A stretch of DNA of 54,395 nucleotides from a virus. The stretch is taken from positions 1 to 54,395 of the IMG/VR virus record IMGVR_UViG_3300032006_000010; one strand, written 5' to 3'. Positions 7,350 to 15,400 of this stretch are shown here, one piece after another. Each line of letters starts with the position of its first letter. Positions within the stretch are counted from its first letter, which is position 1. The notes beneath the pieces were generated by a model. The model was not told where the DNA came from. It did not search any database and was given only the letters and a program-made list of their open reading frames with translations. Made by a program: the position numbers and the translations under genes.

Positions 7350-7570
7350 AACAAATGAATATAATACCATTTGTTCACATATCTTTACCTTATGGTGATG
7401 ATTATAGAGGAGCTTTCATTACATTGTTCAATATATTCCAGTTTGGAGTAGTAGTGGATAATGGATTTGTCGATTTATCACTATCTCTATGGAAATTAGG
7501 GGTTCATTTACACTTTGTAATTGAGGAGGAAAATAGATGCCTAGAAATAAGAAAAAGCAAAAAGAAATAA
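7346..7570 (+). CDS. Hypothetical 74-aa protein
   Basis: Not recognised. Hydrophobic, aromatic-rich (residues 8-58) with a charged C-terminal end (EEENRCLEIRKSKKK). It may be a small beta-sheet protein or a weak membrane protein. It begins in an ATGA overlap with the Gp157 stop and overlaps the next gene by 34 nt, so it is part of the same translationally coupled run. Confidence 0.65.
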   Translation: MKQMNIIPFVHISLPYGDDYRGAFITLFNIFQFGVVVDNGFVDLSLSLWKLGVHLHFVIEEENRCLEIRKSKKK

Positions 7571-7770
7571 TATTAGAGCTATTGCAGGGAGGTGTTAGTG
7601 TAACACCTATGTTGGCTTTAAATAGATGTGGTTGTTTCAGACTTGCAGCTATAGTACATCAACTGCGAGGCGAGGGACACGAAATAGATACCCATTACGT
7701 AAAAAGCCATACCGGGAATAAGTATGCAGAATATAAACTGGTTAGTTCCCAACTTGCCAGTGCACTGTAG
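7537..7770 (+). CDS. Small helix-turn-helix protein (HTH_39-like)
   Basis: 77 aa: a lysine-rich start, a helix ILELLQGGVSVTP, then ALNRCGCFRLAAIVHQLRGE, which is the conserved recognition-helix pattern (l..lGcfRLaarI..LR.eG..I) of a phage/prophage HTH family that often accompanies replication genes. Probably binds DNA, as a regulator or a replication accessory. GAGGAGG sits 6 nt before the ATG. Confidence 0.8.
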   Translation: MPRNKKKQKEIILELLQGGVSVTPMLALNRCGCFRLAAIVHQLRGEGHEIDTHYVKSHTGNKYAEYKLVSSQLASAL

Positions 7771-7778
7771 GGCTTATT

Positions 7779-7808
7779 GGGGAGGAGTTTGTGGAAATTC
7801 TCCTCCCC
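7779..7808 (+). promoter_or_regulatory. Leader hairpin upstream of 7833 gene
   Basis: Perfect 9-bp stem GGGGAGGAG / CTCCTCCCC with a 12-nt loop, between the HTH gene and the next ribosome site. There is no T tract after it, so it is not a normal intrinsic terminator. The hairpin ends 12 nt before AAGGAGG, an arrangement also seen at 2221-2266 and 9028-9117, suggesting an mRNA 5-prime stabiliser, a processing site or a pause. Confidence 0.6.
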
Positions 7809-7832
7809 ATTCCCATAGAAAGGAGGTCTTTA

Positions 7833-8147
7833 ATGGCAAAATCTAAGCCTAAGAAAGTATATAAAGTCAGAGAGATGAATGATAGAATAAAGAACCTAAA
7901 TAATTATATTGGTAAAACCCAGATAGTAATGTTTTATAAATGGATGCTCGATGAAGGAAAAATAAGCAAAGACGGAGCTGCAGCAAAACGGTTAGAAGAG
8001 TTGCAGTTGGAAAGTAAACGTGATAATATTCTAAACTCAAAACATATTAATAAACCCACGAAGGATATTCTACTGAACAATCTTGATAAAGAAGGAGTCG
8101 GAGATGCAAGAACCTCAGGATGGCGCAATAAAATTAGACAAAAATAA
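7833..8147 (+). CDS. Hypothetical 104-aa basic protein
   Basis: Lys-rich N-terminus (MAKSKPKKVYKVREMNDRIK) followed by helices; composition suggests nucleic-acid binding or a small terminase/tail-style helical protein. Not recognised. The ATG at 7833 is chosen over an upstream GTG (7791), because AAGGAGG precedes it by 6 nt and the GTG lies inside the leader hairpin. Overlaps the HNH gene by 44 nt. Confidence 0.75.
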   Translation: MAKSKPKKVYKVREMNDRIKNLNNYIGKTQIVMFYKWMLDEGKISKDGAAAKRLEELQLESKRDNILNSKHINKPTKDILLNNLDKEGVGDARTSGWRNKIRQK

Positions 8148-8568
8148 ATTTAAAGATGTACTATATCCTATACACAAAACCTATTGGCAAAAAGCTTACA
8201 AAAAGCTATCAGCTAAGATGAGCACATTGTACAGTAGTTTAAAAAGGAGGAGTGAGGATTATTCAGTCGAATTTAATATAGAACGAAACGATATACGTTC
8301 CATGTTCTATGATACTTATGGTAGTGAATGTAAATATTGCAATAGACAATTAAATTACCGCAATATAGCTTGTGACCACATTATTCCTCTTAGTAAAGAA
8401 GGTCCAACAAACAAAAAAAATCTGCAGCTTATTTGTAAAGCTTGCAACACTAGAAAAGGTCCTCTTGATGAGGATGACTTTGATGTGCTTATTCAGTTAG
8501 TACAGGAGCTTCCTGACGAAATTAGCACATATGTAATGAAGAAGCTCGCAAAAGGAGGTCGTTACTAA
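8104..8568 (+). CDS. HNH endonuclease
   Basis: 154 aa. The C-terminal half holds a complete zinc-bound HNH motif: C76-x2-C79, D91-H92 (CDHIIPLSKEG), N106, then C111-x2-C114-N115. The N-terminal 60 residues are basic and could bind DNA. Free-standing HNH proteins in phages act as homing-type nickases or aid packaging; this one is far from the terminase genes, so a homing or replication-related role is more likely. The ATG at 8104 has AGGAGTCGGAG upstream. Confidence 0.88.
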   Translation: MQEPQDGAIKLDKNKFKDVLYPIHKTYWQKAYKKLSAKMSTLYSSLKRRSEDYSVEFNIERNDIRSMFYDTYGSECKYCNRQLNYRNIACDHIIPLSKEGPTNKKNLQLICKACNTRKGPLDEDDFDVLIQLVQELPDEISTYVMKKLAKGGRY

Positions 8569-8569
8569 T

Positions 8570-8827
8570 ATGAGTAATTGGCGATTTGAAACAGGAGTAC
8601 CAATACCACCTGTCAATACTAGACATACAGGCGCTTATCGTTCTAAATATATGTTTATTACGGAGCTAAATGTTGGTCAATCTGTATTTGTTCCTGAAAC
8701 TAAATTCAAGCCACAATTGGTTAATCAAGCAACAAACCGATTTTCAAAAAAGCTTGATAGAAAGTTCGTAACCAGACGTAGAACCGAAGATGGTAAATAT
8801 GGAATCCGGGTATGGAGAACTCGATAG
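8570..8827 (+). CDS. DUF7303-like small phage protein
   Basis: 85 aa with the pattern GVPIPPV, then a strand pair around ELNVGQSVFVPE, then a basic helix and TRRRTEDGKYGIRVWRTR at the end. The same layout (short PIP start, M..GdSFfVp, basic end with G.RVWR) is widespread in phages as a small protein of unknown function, possibly DNA-associated. A strong AAAGGAGGT lies upstream. Confidence 0.75.
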   Translation: MSNWRFETGVPIPPVNTRHTGAYRSKYMFITELNVGQSVFVPETKFKPQLVNQATNRFSKKLDRKFVTRRRTEDGKYGIRVWRTR

Positions 8828-9021
8828 AGTCTGTTCCAGAACGTAGACTTACAGCTACTATAGAAGAAATAAGGCTTATTTTATCAGCTTTACATGTTCT
8901 ATATGAGCGTTCTTATCATGAAAATGACATGAACCTAGCTAAGAGACTTATGCGGTTAATAAACCTCATAAAAGAAAAGTCTAAGTGGACCAAAGAAGAC
9001 GAACTCACTCTGATTAATTAA
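8812..9021 (+). CDS. Hypothetical 69-aa helical protein
   Basis: Not recognised. Two or three predicted helices (LTATIEEIRLILSALHVLYE, LAKRLMRLINLIKEKSKW) with alternating charges, suggesting a small oligomeric helical protein. Overlaps the preceding gene by 16 nt, so translation is probably coupled. Confidence 0.65.
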   Translation: MENSIESVPERRLTATIEEIRLILSALHVLYERSYHENDMNLAKRLMRLINLIKEKSKWTKEDELTLIN

Positions 9022-9027
9022 CAATAG

Positions 9028-9117
9028 TAAGGGGAGTATAAAGCTTGTGTTGGCGCATGGCATGGTGAATACACACTAAAGTATGTGGGTGTGCACCTGA
9101 TAATCATACTCCCCTTA
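9028..9117 (+). ncRNA. 90-nt structured intergenic RNA with 12-bp closing stem
   Basis: TAAGGGGAGTAT (9028-9039) pairs perfectly with ATACTCCCCTTA (9106-9117), enclosing 66 nt that contains smaller pairings (TGTGT/ACACA, GGTG/CACC). It is followed by TTATTTAG and, 4 nt later, AAGGAGG of the next gene. I checked it for a tRNA: the 7-bp outer stem is present but there is no T arm (no TTCRA) and no anticodon arm of the right size. It could be an mRNA leader element or a partial terminator. Confidence 0.55.
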
Positions 9118-9133
9118 TTTAGAAGGAGGTATA

Positions 9134-9439
9134 ATGAGGGAACGAGATAATCTTATAAAGAAAAGAGTAGACCGTGAGGATTATCGAATAGGTTGGAAGG
9201 ATAATAAAATGGAAGTAACAGATGGCAATGTAGGTATAGGAACTGTTGAAGCACCTACTTTTTATGACACAGTAAAATCAATTCTTGAACCTTATGTAGG
9301 GCAGCAACTAAATTTCGATGAAGAATGGCTTGAGATATCAGGTAAGTTAACATCAGCAATACTTAATACTTATGAAGTAAAGGTTAAAGAGTTACTTGAA
9401 GAAACTTTTACCAAAGACAGGAAAACAAAACATGAGTAA
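9134..9439 (+). CDS. Hypothetical 101-aa acidic protein with a GNVGIGT motif
   Basis: Starts after a strong AGAAGGAGGT. Charged N-terminus, then DGNVGIGTVEAP (about residues 30-42), the peptide typical of long tail-fibre repeats, here in an early-type operon. The rest is helical (ILEPYVGQQLNFDEEWLEIS). Function unknown. The motif may be chance or a captured fragment; the fibre at 34112-39922 on the other strand carries the same heptapeptide. Confidence 0.75.
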   Translation: MRERDNLIKKRVDREDYRIGWKDNKMEVTDGNVGIGTVEAPTFYDTVKSILEPYVGQQLNFDEEWLEISGKLTSAILNTYEVKVKELLEETFTKDRKTKHE

Positions 9440-9638
9440 AGGGGCTTTACAAAGTATAGCTAGAAGAGAATGCGCTAACTATCATGATACCAAGTGTTTA
9501 GGGATAATGATGCAATCAGAAAAAACTGATAAAAATACAAAATTATATATGTGGAAGGATGATGATATGGCAGATAAGCCCTGTTCAGTAGAAAAGGGCT
9601 GTGGTTATTTCGATATTATCGTGACACCCGGACTCTAA
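9432..9638 (+). CDS. Hypothetical 68-aa cysteine-containing protein
   Basis: Last gene of the plus block. Start ATG at 9432 overlaps the previous stop by 8 nt. It has four cysteines spread as C-x7-C and C-x6-C (RRECANYHDTKCLG; KPCSVEKGCGYF), which could form a small zinc site or an iron-sulfur-like knuckle. The pattern (ECAN...CLG...PC...GC.YF) resembles small Cys-rich phage proteins of unknown role. Confidence 0.7.
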   Translation: MSKGALQSIARRECANYHDTKCLGIMMQSEKTDKNTKLYMWKDDDMADKPCSVEKGCGYFDIIVTPGL

Positions 9639-9668
9639 GTCCATGCCATAGCTAAGTCACGCAGAGAG

Positions 9669-9694
9669 GGGGGGCAATAAGCCCCCCTTTTTTT
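9669..9694 (+). terminator. Intrinsic terminator closing the plus-strand block
   Basis: Stem GGGGGGC/GCCCCCC (9669-9675/9681-9687) with loop AATAA and seven T (9688-9694): a textbook rho-independent terminator placed 30 nt after the last plus-strand gene and before the end of the convergent minus-strand genes. Confidence 0.95.
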
Positions 9695-9736
9695 AATTGC
9701 TAGTGAAAGGAAGCGGCAATGTAGGCATAGGGACGA

Positions 9737-9826
9737 CTACGGTTTAAAAACAGCCAGATAATATGCAACAGATAACATTATACCAGCAGTTCCTAACATA
9801 ACCCACCCAATATCAACACAAATCAC
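9737..9826 (-). CDS. 29-aa membrane peptide
   Basis: Starts with GTG in a GTGA overlap with the stop of the upstream 59-aa gene. The sequence is almost entirely one hydrophobic segment (IGWVMLGTAGIMLSVAYYLA) ending VFKP. Candidate single-pass inner-membrane peptide, last gene of the minus block. Function unknown; the coupling and clear membrane segment argue for translation. Confidence 0.5.
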   Translation of the reverse strand: MICVDIGWVMLGTAGIMLSVAYYLAVFKP

Positions 9827-10002
9827 AAATCTTCCCTTGTTGGCTTAAACCACCACCAACCATTGCCATTTCTTTTAAAACACTGTAATCTGTCTTTTTT
9901 CCATTCAGAATCATATGGTGCATCTTTCTTGTATTTCCATCCACTTTTCCATTGTTTCCAATCATCACATCTACGACTCTCTCTACTTACTACTTGACCC
10001 AT
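9823..10002 (-). CDS. 59-aa Trp/Lys-rich protein
   Basis: A short basic, aromatic-rich protein (MGQVVSRESRRCDDWKQWKS, later GNGWWWFKPTREDL). AAGGAGG precedes the ATG by 4 nt, so translation is likely. No family recognised. The W-x2-W and WWW content could suit carbohydrate, membrane or nucleic-acid contact. It is followed by the coupled membrane peptide. Confidence 0.65.
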   Translation of the reverse strand: MGQVVSRESRRCDDWKQWKSGWKYKKDAPYDSEWKKDRLQCFKRNGNGWWWFKPTREDL

Positions 10003-10021
10003 TATCCCTCCTTATAGTTAA

Positions 10022-10101
10022 TAGGGCGCAGGAATGATACAGGGAGGATTCTCGTCGGTGTAATCCTTAAACACAGCATACTCGTGTCACCCCACGCCCT
10101 A
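10022..10101 (-). ncRNA. Foldable 80-nt leader upstream of the 59-aa gene
   Basis: Read on the minus strand, TAGGGCG (10101-10095) pairs with CGCCCTA (10028-10022), enclosing about 66 nt with an inner GTGT/ACAC hairpin. It ends just before the AAGGAGG of the 59-aa gene, much like the plus-strand element at 9028-9117. It was checked as a tRNA and rejected for lack of a T arm. Confidence 0.4.
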
Positions 10102-10142
10102 AACTCAGAAAATTAGTTTGAAAATTAGTATAAAATCAAAAT

Positions 10143-10202
10143 GCAGTTTTTTTAGGGTTTTTCCCAAATTTCTCAACTTTTCTCTGCCAATTAGGTTGAG
10201 AA
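10143..10202 (-). terminator. Weak hairpin after the 501-aa internal virion protein gene
   Basis: Just after the stop of the upstream gene, TTCTCAAC (10202-10195) pairs with GTTGAGAA (10177-10170) over a 17-nt loop, followed by a small GGG/CCC hairpin with an AAAAA loop. No proper T tract follows on this strand, so termination would be partial. AT-rich sequence beyond it (to 10102) could hold a promoter for the two tiny terminal genes; a TATACT lies there but I see no good -35. Confidence 0.3.
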
Positions 10203-10207
10203 TCGAA

Positions 10208-11713
10208 TTATTCATCACCAAGGGCATAAACAACTGCTCCCCCACTTACTAAAGATGCAGCTCTTGTTGCGTAGAACTCAGCCTTATCTGCTAGTGGTAT
10301 GTCTTCCTTTAAAGCTTTAGTGAATACTTTCTCACCCTCGTCTAAAATTCTTCTATCAGCCTGAGACACAGAACCCCTCATACCTATCTTTTTTAGCTCA
10401 AAATCCTCAGCAGTCTCTTTTACAGTTTCTTTACGAATTGCACTAGTACTATGTCTCTGGGTCTTCTTTAAATTCTCTTTACCTAGTTCTTTTAATACCT
10501 TAGGTATGTCCTTTGTGGTATACTGACTAACATTTATTGTATCCTGACCTAGGCTGACTCCAAAAAGGTCCCTCTTGTCCGTAGCAAAGTAAGATACCTT
10601 GCCCGGTTTTCTAGGGTCAAAAATGAGACTTCCGTTATACCCTCCCCAGTTAAAGTTACTTTTTATACTTGGACTATACATCACCTGAACCCTACCGTCA
10701 GATAGCTTTTTAACATTACCAAGCTTAGACTGTCTAGCAAAACTAACAACATCGTCAGCTGTAAATTTACCAGTACCCAATCTTTTAAATAGATTATATG
10801 CTCGTCTATCGAACTGCATACCACGCATAACATCCTGTACTGGGTGACTTGATATTTGTAAATAGTTTGTAGCCCCACCAAGCTTTATACCTTGAGCTCC
10901 TACAGCATTAGCCATAACCTCTTCTCCTACTGAAGATATAAGCTTTTTCTCACTAACTGGTTTAACAAACTTATCAAAGTATTTAGCTACAAAGCTTTCC
11001 GGGACTTCTTTACCAAATAAAACTAAATTACTCTGGCTTGTAATCTCTTGGTGATGTAGCTCTTTTTGTGCGTCACGAACTGGTTTTGTTATATCCTTTA
11101 TCTTCTTTTTGTCTGCTTTTAGTGCTTCAGCAGCATCTTTCTTAGATAGTTTAGCATAGCTAGCTTGTTTCTCTGCAATCTTATCTAAATTAAGAGCTGC
11201 GTTATGTTCTATTGCCTGTACATTCCTAACCATTTCTACATCTTTTTGTCCCATACCAGACTTTCTTGAAGCATATCCTACATGGGGATTAAAAAAACGT
11301 TTAGCTATTCTTGGTAAAGCATCTTTTATTCCTTTAGCTACAGCAAGTTGTGGCGCAAAAACACCGGAGCCATAAAAACCGGGTAAATAATTAGGGATTT
11401 CAGATACAGCTGAGTGCCTATACCTACCGCCTGTAGCCTTGCCTGCAGCCTTCCTTATTATTTGAGATGTAACCTTTGGAGCTACAGCCATAGCGCCCAA
11501 CACAAGACCTCCTTGACCAACAACTTTTGCAGCATCTACTAAAGTCTCTGTTTCTAAGGCACCTTTCTTATGAGCTATAGATGCTCCAGCAGTACCAAGT
11601 ATAGTAGCACCTACTAATAGTTCTTTCTCCTGACCTTGTAAGGACTGACCAGCAGTCTTTACTCCTTTATAACCAGCTTCCTTAGCTAATTTTATTAGTG
11701 CTCTTGGGTTCAC
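10208..11713 (-). CDS. Putative internal virion / membrane-active protein, 501 aa
   Basis: Gly/Ala-rich hydrophobic stretches near the N-terminus (VGATILGTAGASIA; GGLVLGAMAVAP) are followed by a basic soluble middle with a coiled coil (about 170-230) and a C-terminal hydrophobic end (AASLVSGGAVVYALGDE). This layout, and its position after the giant virion protein, suggest a DNA-ejection or internal core protein that inserts into the host membrane. No enzyme motif is seen. Overlaps the upstream gene by 32 nt. Confidence 0.6.
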   Translation of the reverse strand: MNPRALIKLAKEAGYKGVKTAGQSLQGQEKELLVGATILGTAGASIAHKKGALETETLVDAAKVVGQGGLVLGAMAVAPKVTSQIIRKAAGKATGGRYRHSAVSEIPNYLPGFYGSGVFAPQLAVAKGIKDALPRIAKRFFNPHVGYASRKSGMGQKDVEMVRNVQAIEHNAALNLDKIAEKQASYAKLSKKDAAEALKADKKKIKDITKPVRDAQKELHHQEITSQSNLVLFGKEVPESFVAKYFDKFVKPVSEKKLISSVGEEVMANAVGAQGIKLGGATNYLQISSHPVQDVMRGMQFDRRAYNLFKRLGTGKFTADDVVSFARQSKLGNVKKLSDGRVQVMYSPSIKSNFNWGGYNGSLIFDPRKPGKVSYFATDKRDLFGVSLGQDTINVSQYTTKDIPKVLKELGKENLKKTQRHSTSAIRKETVKETAEDFELKKIGMRGSVSQADRRILDEGEKVFTKALKEDIPLADKAEFYATRAASLVSGGAVVYALGDE

Positions 11714-11957
11714 TCAACCACTCCTCATTATATTCGTCAGCAGTTGTAGGTTCTTGCTCAACCTTCTTACAACCACAATTAGTATGACTATCTTTATATA
11801 AAATTCTATACATATCACCAGCTATCCATCTTACAGCAGACTCAGATGCTAGATTAGCCGTTGAATACTGCCTAAGAATGCGTCTAAACTCACGCTCGTA
11901 ATCATTATTATCCTTAAGAATAGTAAAATTAGACGTATGTTGGATAACCTTAGTCAT
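11682..11957 (-). CDS. Hypothetical 91-aa protein
   Basis: Start chosen at 11957 because it makes an ATGACTAA overlap with the upstream zinc-finger gene and has AAGGGAG just before it; an ATG at 11984 would lie deeper in that gene. N-terminal helical part (YEREFRRILRQYSTANLASE), then CGCKK and an acidic tail. Unknown function; could be a virion accessory by position. Confidence 0.65.
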   Translation of the reverse strand: MTKVIQHTSNFTILKDNNDYEREFRRILRQYSTANLASESAVRWIAGDMYRILYKDSHTNCGCKKVEQEPTTADEYNEEWLSEPKSTNKIS

Positions 11958-12123
11958 CACTCCCTTCTGAGCTTGCATTTTCACTGGGTAAATAATCCAT
12001 TGGTTCCCCAGTTGAGGTTGTCTTCACCATATTCTTTATCATCTTATCTTTACAATCATCACACATACCATCAGAGTTCATAGTAGGACTATCACAATCG
12101 TGACACATAAATGGTGTAGGCAT
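11950..12123 (-). CDS. 57-aa zinc-knuckle protein
   Basis: Two Cys pairs, C7-H-D-C10 and C21-D-D-C24, eleven residues apart, make a compact zinc-ribbon candidate, followed by an acidic disordered tail (SENASSEGSDD). It starts on a TAATG overlap with the preceding 36-aa gene and ends in an ATGACTAA overlap with the next, so all of these are one coupled chain. Role unknown: nucleic-acid or protein contact is typical of such modules. Confidence 0.7.
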   Translation of the reverse strand: MPTPFMCHDCDSPTMNSDGMCDDCKDKMIKNMVKTTSTGEPMDYLPSENASSEGSDD

Positions 12124-12233
12124 TATTTAAACCTACTATCTATCCAGCACTTACCATAGTACATTAAACCTATCCAAACAGATATTTCAATCACCTCAAT
12201 ATACCCAAGCTCGTTTAATACTTCTATGTCCAT
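12123..12233 (-). CDS. 36-aa hypothetical protein
   Basis: MDIEVLNELGYIEVIEISVW followed by IGLMYYGKCWIDSRFK: an acidic head and a short hydrophobic, aromatic stretch. It begins and ends with TAATG stop-start overlaps, which is the main evidence that it is translated. No family recognised. Confidence 0.5.
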   Translation of the reverse strand: MDIEVLNELGYIEVIEISVWIGLMYYGKCWIDSRFK

Positions 12234-12403
12234 TATTTTCTAAACATCTTTACTACCGCAATCTTTAGTGCTGCACAAACAATAATGATTAAGAGTACTG
12301 TAGCAATATCAACAAAATGGTTACCCGAATCAGATTCAATGGTTCCATAAGGAGTTTCTATTGAAATCTTTTCTTGACGTTCTCTTACTGCTGTCTTCTG
12401 CAT
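12233..12403 (-). CDS. 56-aa single-pass membrane protein
   Basis: A charged N-terminal half (MQKTAVRERQEKISIETPYG) is followed by one clear transmembrane helix (VDIATVLLIIIVCAALKIAV) and a basic end VKMFRK, predicting an N-out/C-in topology. It starts on the TAATG overlap with the giant virion protein stop; GGAGGAAGG lies upstream inside that gene. It could help virion proteins at the membrane or be an extra holin, but the sequence does not decide. Confidence 0.65.
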   Translation of the reverse strand: MQKTAVRERQEKISIETPYGTIESDSGNHFVDIATVLLIIIVCAALKIAVVKMFRK

Positions 12404-15400
12404 TAGTACAAAAACCTTCCTCCTAAATGAGTAGCCGGGTCATCCTTTACCATCTTAGAGAACTGCATTACAGGAAGACCTGTAAACTTAGTTATTGCGT
12501 AATATGGATTCTCTATAGCACCGCCCGGTCCAACTACATCTCTTATTAATCTACCAAATGGAGGCATGGTCCATAGATAATAACCAGTAAGCTTATCAGA
12601 ATCACCAGTTACCAGCCACTTAAACATAGGTGGCAGCAATCGTAACGCAGGTGGTGTAACAGCTTGAAATGGTCCTATTATAGAGCCATAGAACGCTCGT
12701 TCTTTCTCTTTCTCATCGCCCATTAGGAAATCAGCAGTATCTTGGAACCAGTTATACGGAGCTGGTAAAGCATTCTCAAAGAGACTGTACATAAACAGGC
12801 TTGATAATGACATCATAAATAAGTCAGCCTGAGCCATTCTCTTGTAGCGTTCAAACTCCTTGGTCCCCGGTTCCCAACCGTATATATGCGCTTGCCTTAT
12901 TGTGTCGTTTCTAAAACGTACACTATTCCAACTCCATAGCTGGAACCTTGAAAACACCCTACCCAGAGTACTGTTAGCCCACATCGGTCTAAACGGTGAG
13001 CTGTATAAAAATTGTGTGCCCTTAACACCACGCTTAGCCATTTCAATAAGAAATGGATTATCAAAATCTTTTATAGCACCGCCAAACTGTTCACGTGCCT
13101 GTAAATAGTGAGCCATAAAGGCATCACGTCTCAACATCCGTTCTGGTATACGCATAAAAGAAGCAGCAAAGTTCCAAATACTGTCAGTAACACCATGCTT
13201 TTTTCTTAATGCATTCAAACTAGTGTCTGAAAAATCAGGGTCTTTCTTTATCTTAGCAGTGGCTTCACGTAAAAAACTTTCAAACTTCTTAGACTTTATC
13301 TTTGGGTTAAGACCAGCTTCATAAATTAGAAACTCTTCTATAACTCCTTGTTTCTGTATCCAGCGTTCGACATCCTTCATACTTTCCCACTTTGGGTTGA
13401 TGTTTGTTTTTAAATAATCAAAGTTCCTTCCTTTACGTAAATTACCATAACCAGCACTAATCCAAGTGTGAACTGTACCACCATAAAGATTTGCTATAGA
13501 ACTCTTAGGATGAGCAAGTAGGGAAGCTAACTGCCACTTTGCTTCTAAGGAACCCCATCCTTGCATTTGACTATACTCTACTCCACTTAATTCATCAATA
13601 GTTGTCTGGTCTAAGTCCCACTCCTCTAGCCTTTTACGACCAATACCTAAACGTTTCCTTATATAGTCAATCCTTTTCTTTGCCTGACTATCTGCTAACC
13701 ATTTATATGGAGTTCCTTTTATCTTCATACGGGGGTCATTCATTACCTTCTCTGGTATCTGAGTAGGGTAACCCATAGCAGACTGAGTATATAGCTTAAA
13801 GAAATTAGTCCAATCGTTAGTAAGCTTTGCGTCCTTAGTCTGTTTGTAGAAACGCTCGTTAAAATTATTCATAGTTATTCTACTTGCCAGCTGCATTGCT
13901 TGTTTATAAAATGTATCAACAGAGTTTTTCATATAAGATTCGTAAGCTTCTGGGTCCCTAGACCAACCACCTATATGAGCAGAACGACTGAACTGATTAC
14001 CAACCTTCTTTAGGTCAGACATTAGGATGTTCTTAGCCTTATTAGACCTTCCGGATGCATATTCTTTCATTACTTTCTGTACAACATCAAAATTATCTGT
14101 CATTTCATCCCTAGCCATGAAATCTCCAGTAAGCTGTTTATAATGATAGAATATTTTACGAGCCTCTGCCTGCTTCTCTTCTTTGGTGTAGTTAGGGTCT
14201 GAAAAAAGATTTTTTATTGCTCCTCTTAATCGTATATCCACCTTCTTCCTATCAAATGATACATGGGGATAATAAATATCAGATGGGAACTCCCCCGTCA
14301 CATCAAAAGGAGTAATCTCAAGCTTCTTAGATACCTTTGCCCATTCCTCTGCTGTCATTAGTTTCCTAGGCGTCATACTTAATAAAATCCTTTTAGTAAT
14401 CTGCCTAAGTCCATCTATACCGAACTTTTCAATTGGTATCTGCTCATTATTCTTAGCTTTCTTAGTGATATAGGCATAGAACTCTTTTCTTAGTTTCTGA
14501 AGCGACTGAAAGTTCTCCCTTCCGTCCTTTGTCCTTCCTTTGGCTAACCAACTCTCAACATAGTCTGGGTCACCACGCATCCACTTATAAGTTGCTTCAT
14601 TCTGCTTCGTAAGGATGTCGTTTATAGAGCGTATAATTTCATCCCCTGACATCAGCCTTGTTCCGCCTTCCATAGGGACACGATAAGTTTTACCCTTTAA
14701 TCTCTCATAAGAATCCTTCACCTCATTCCAATGGCTCTCATAAGACATCTCCTGCATTGTAAGCTTATGATTATTATCCTTATACTTTCTCCTAAGAACC
14801 CTTGGTATAATTCTTCTCTCTCTCATAGCAACGGCTATATCATATAAAACATCACCATCCTCAACGGCTCTTATAAATGGATTTAATTTTTCCCTAAACC
14901 TTTCTTTCTCTTCCTCGTTTTTCTGCATAGATAGTTCCTGATGTTTATAAGCCCATTGCTGTATCTCTCCAAGGGTACTAGTAGGTCTAACAGTCCTACC
15001 ACTTATAGTATTACCAAGTCTATCTTTGTATGGACCAACATCTTCTACCCACTGTACCATACCGGGATGCCTCATAAGGTCCCTATCTACAGCTTTAGGA
15101 AACATCCAGTAGTATGCTCTACGTATTTTAGGTCCCTTATCCTTACCAAGCATCCAATCAACTGTTTTCTTAAACCAAGTACCATCACGCATTTCATTAA
15201 AATATCTATCTAAAGTTTTTAGGTCATATTTTGTAGCTTGATTTATATTCTTACCAAAGAGACCACGAAACAGTCCGTTTAAATTTCGTGTATCAAGATT
15301 GTGATAGTGTTCAAGGTGTCCTTTAAGACTATGGTATATCTCCCTAAGCTCTGGGTCTTTAACTTTACCTCTATTAACGCCTACAAACGGAGCAATATCA

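Noticed and set aside
9031-9117. tRNA-like outer stem GGGGAGT/ACTCCCC
   Set aside because: No T arm (TTCRA) next to the 3-prime stem and no anticodon arm; treated as a structured leader instead.
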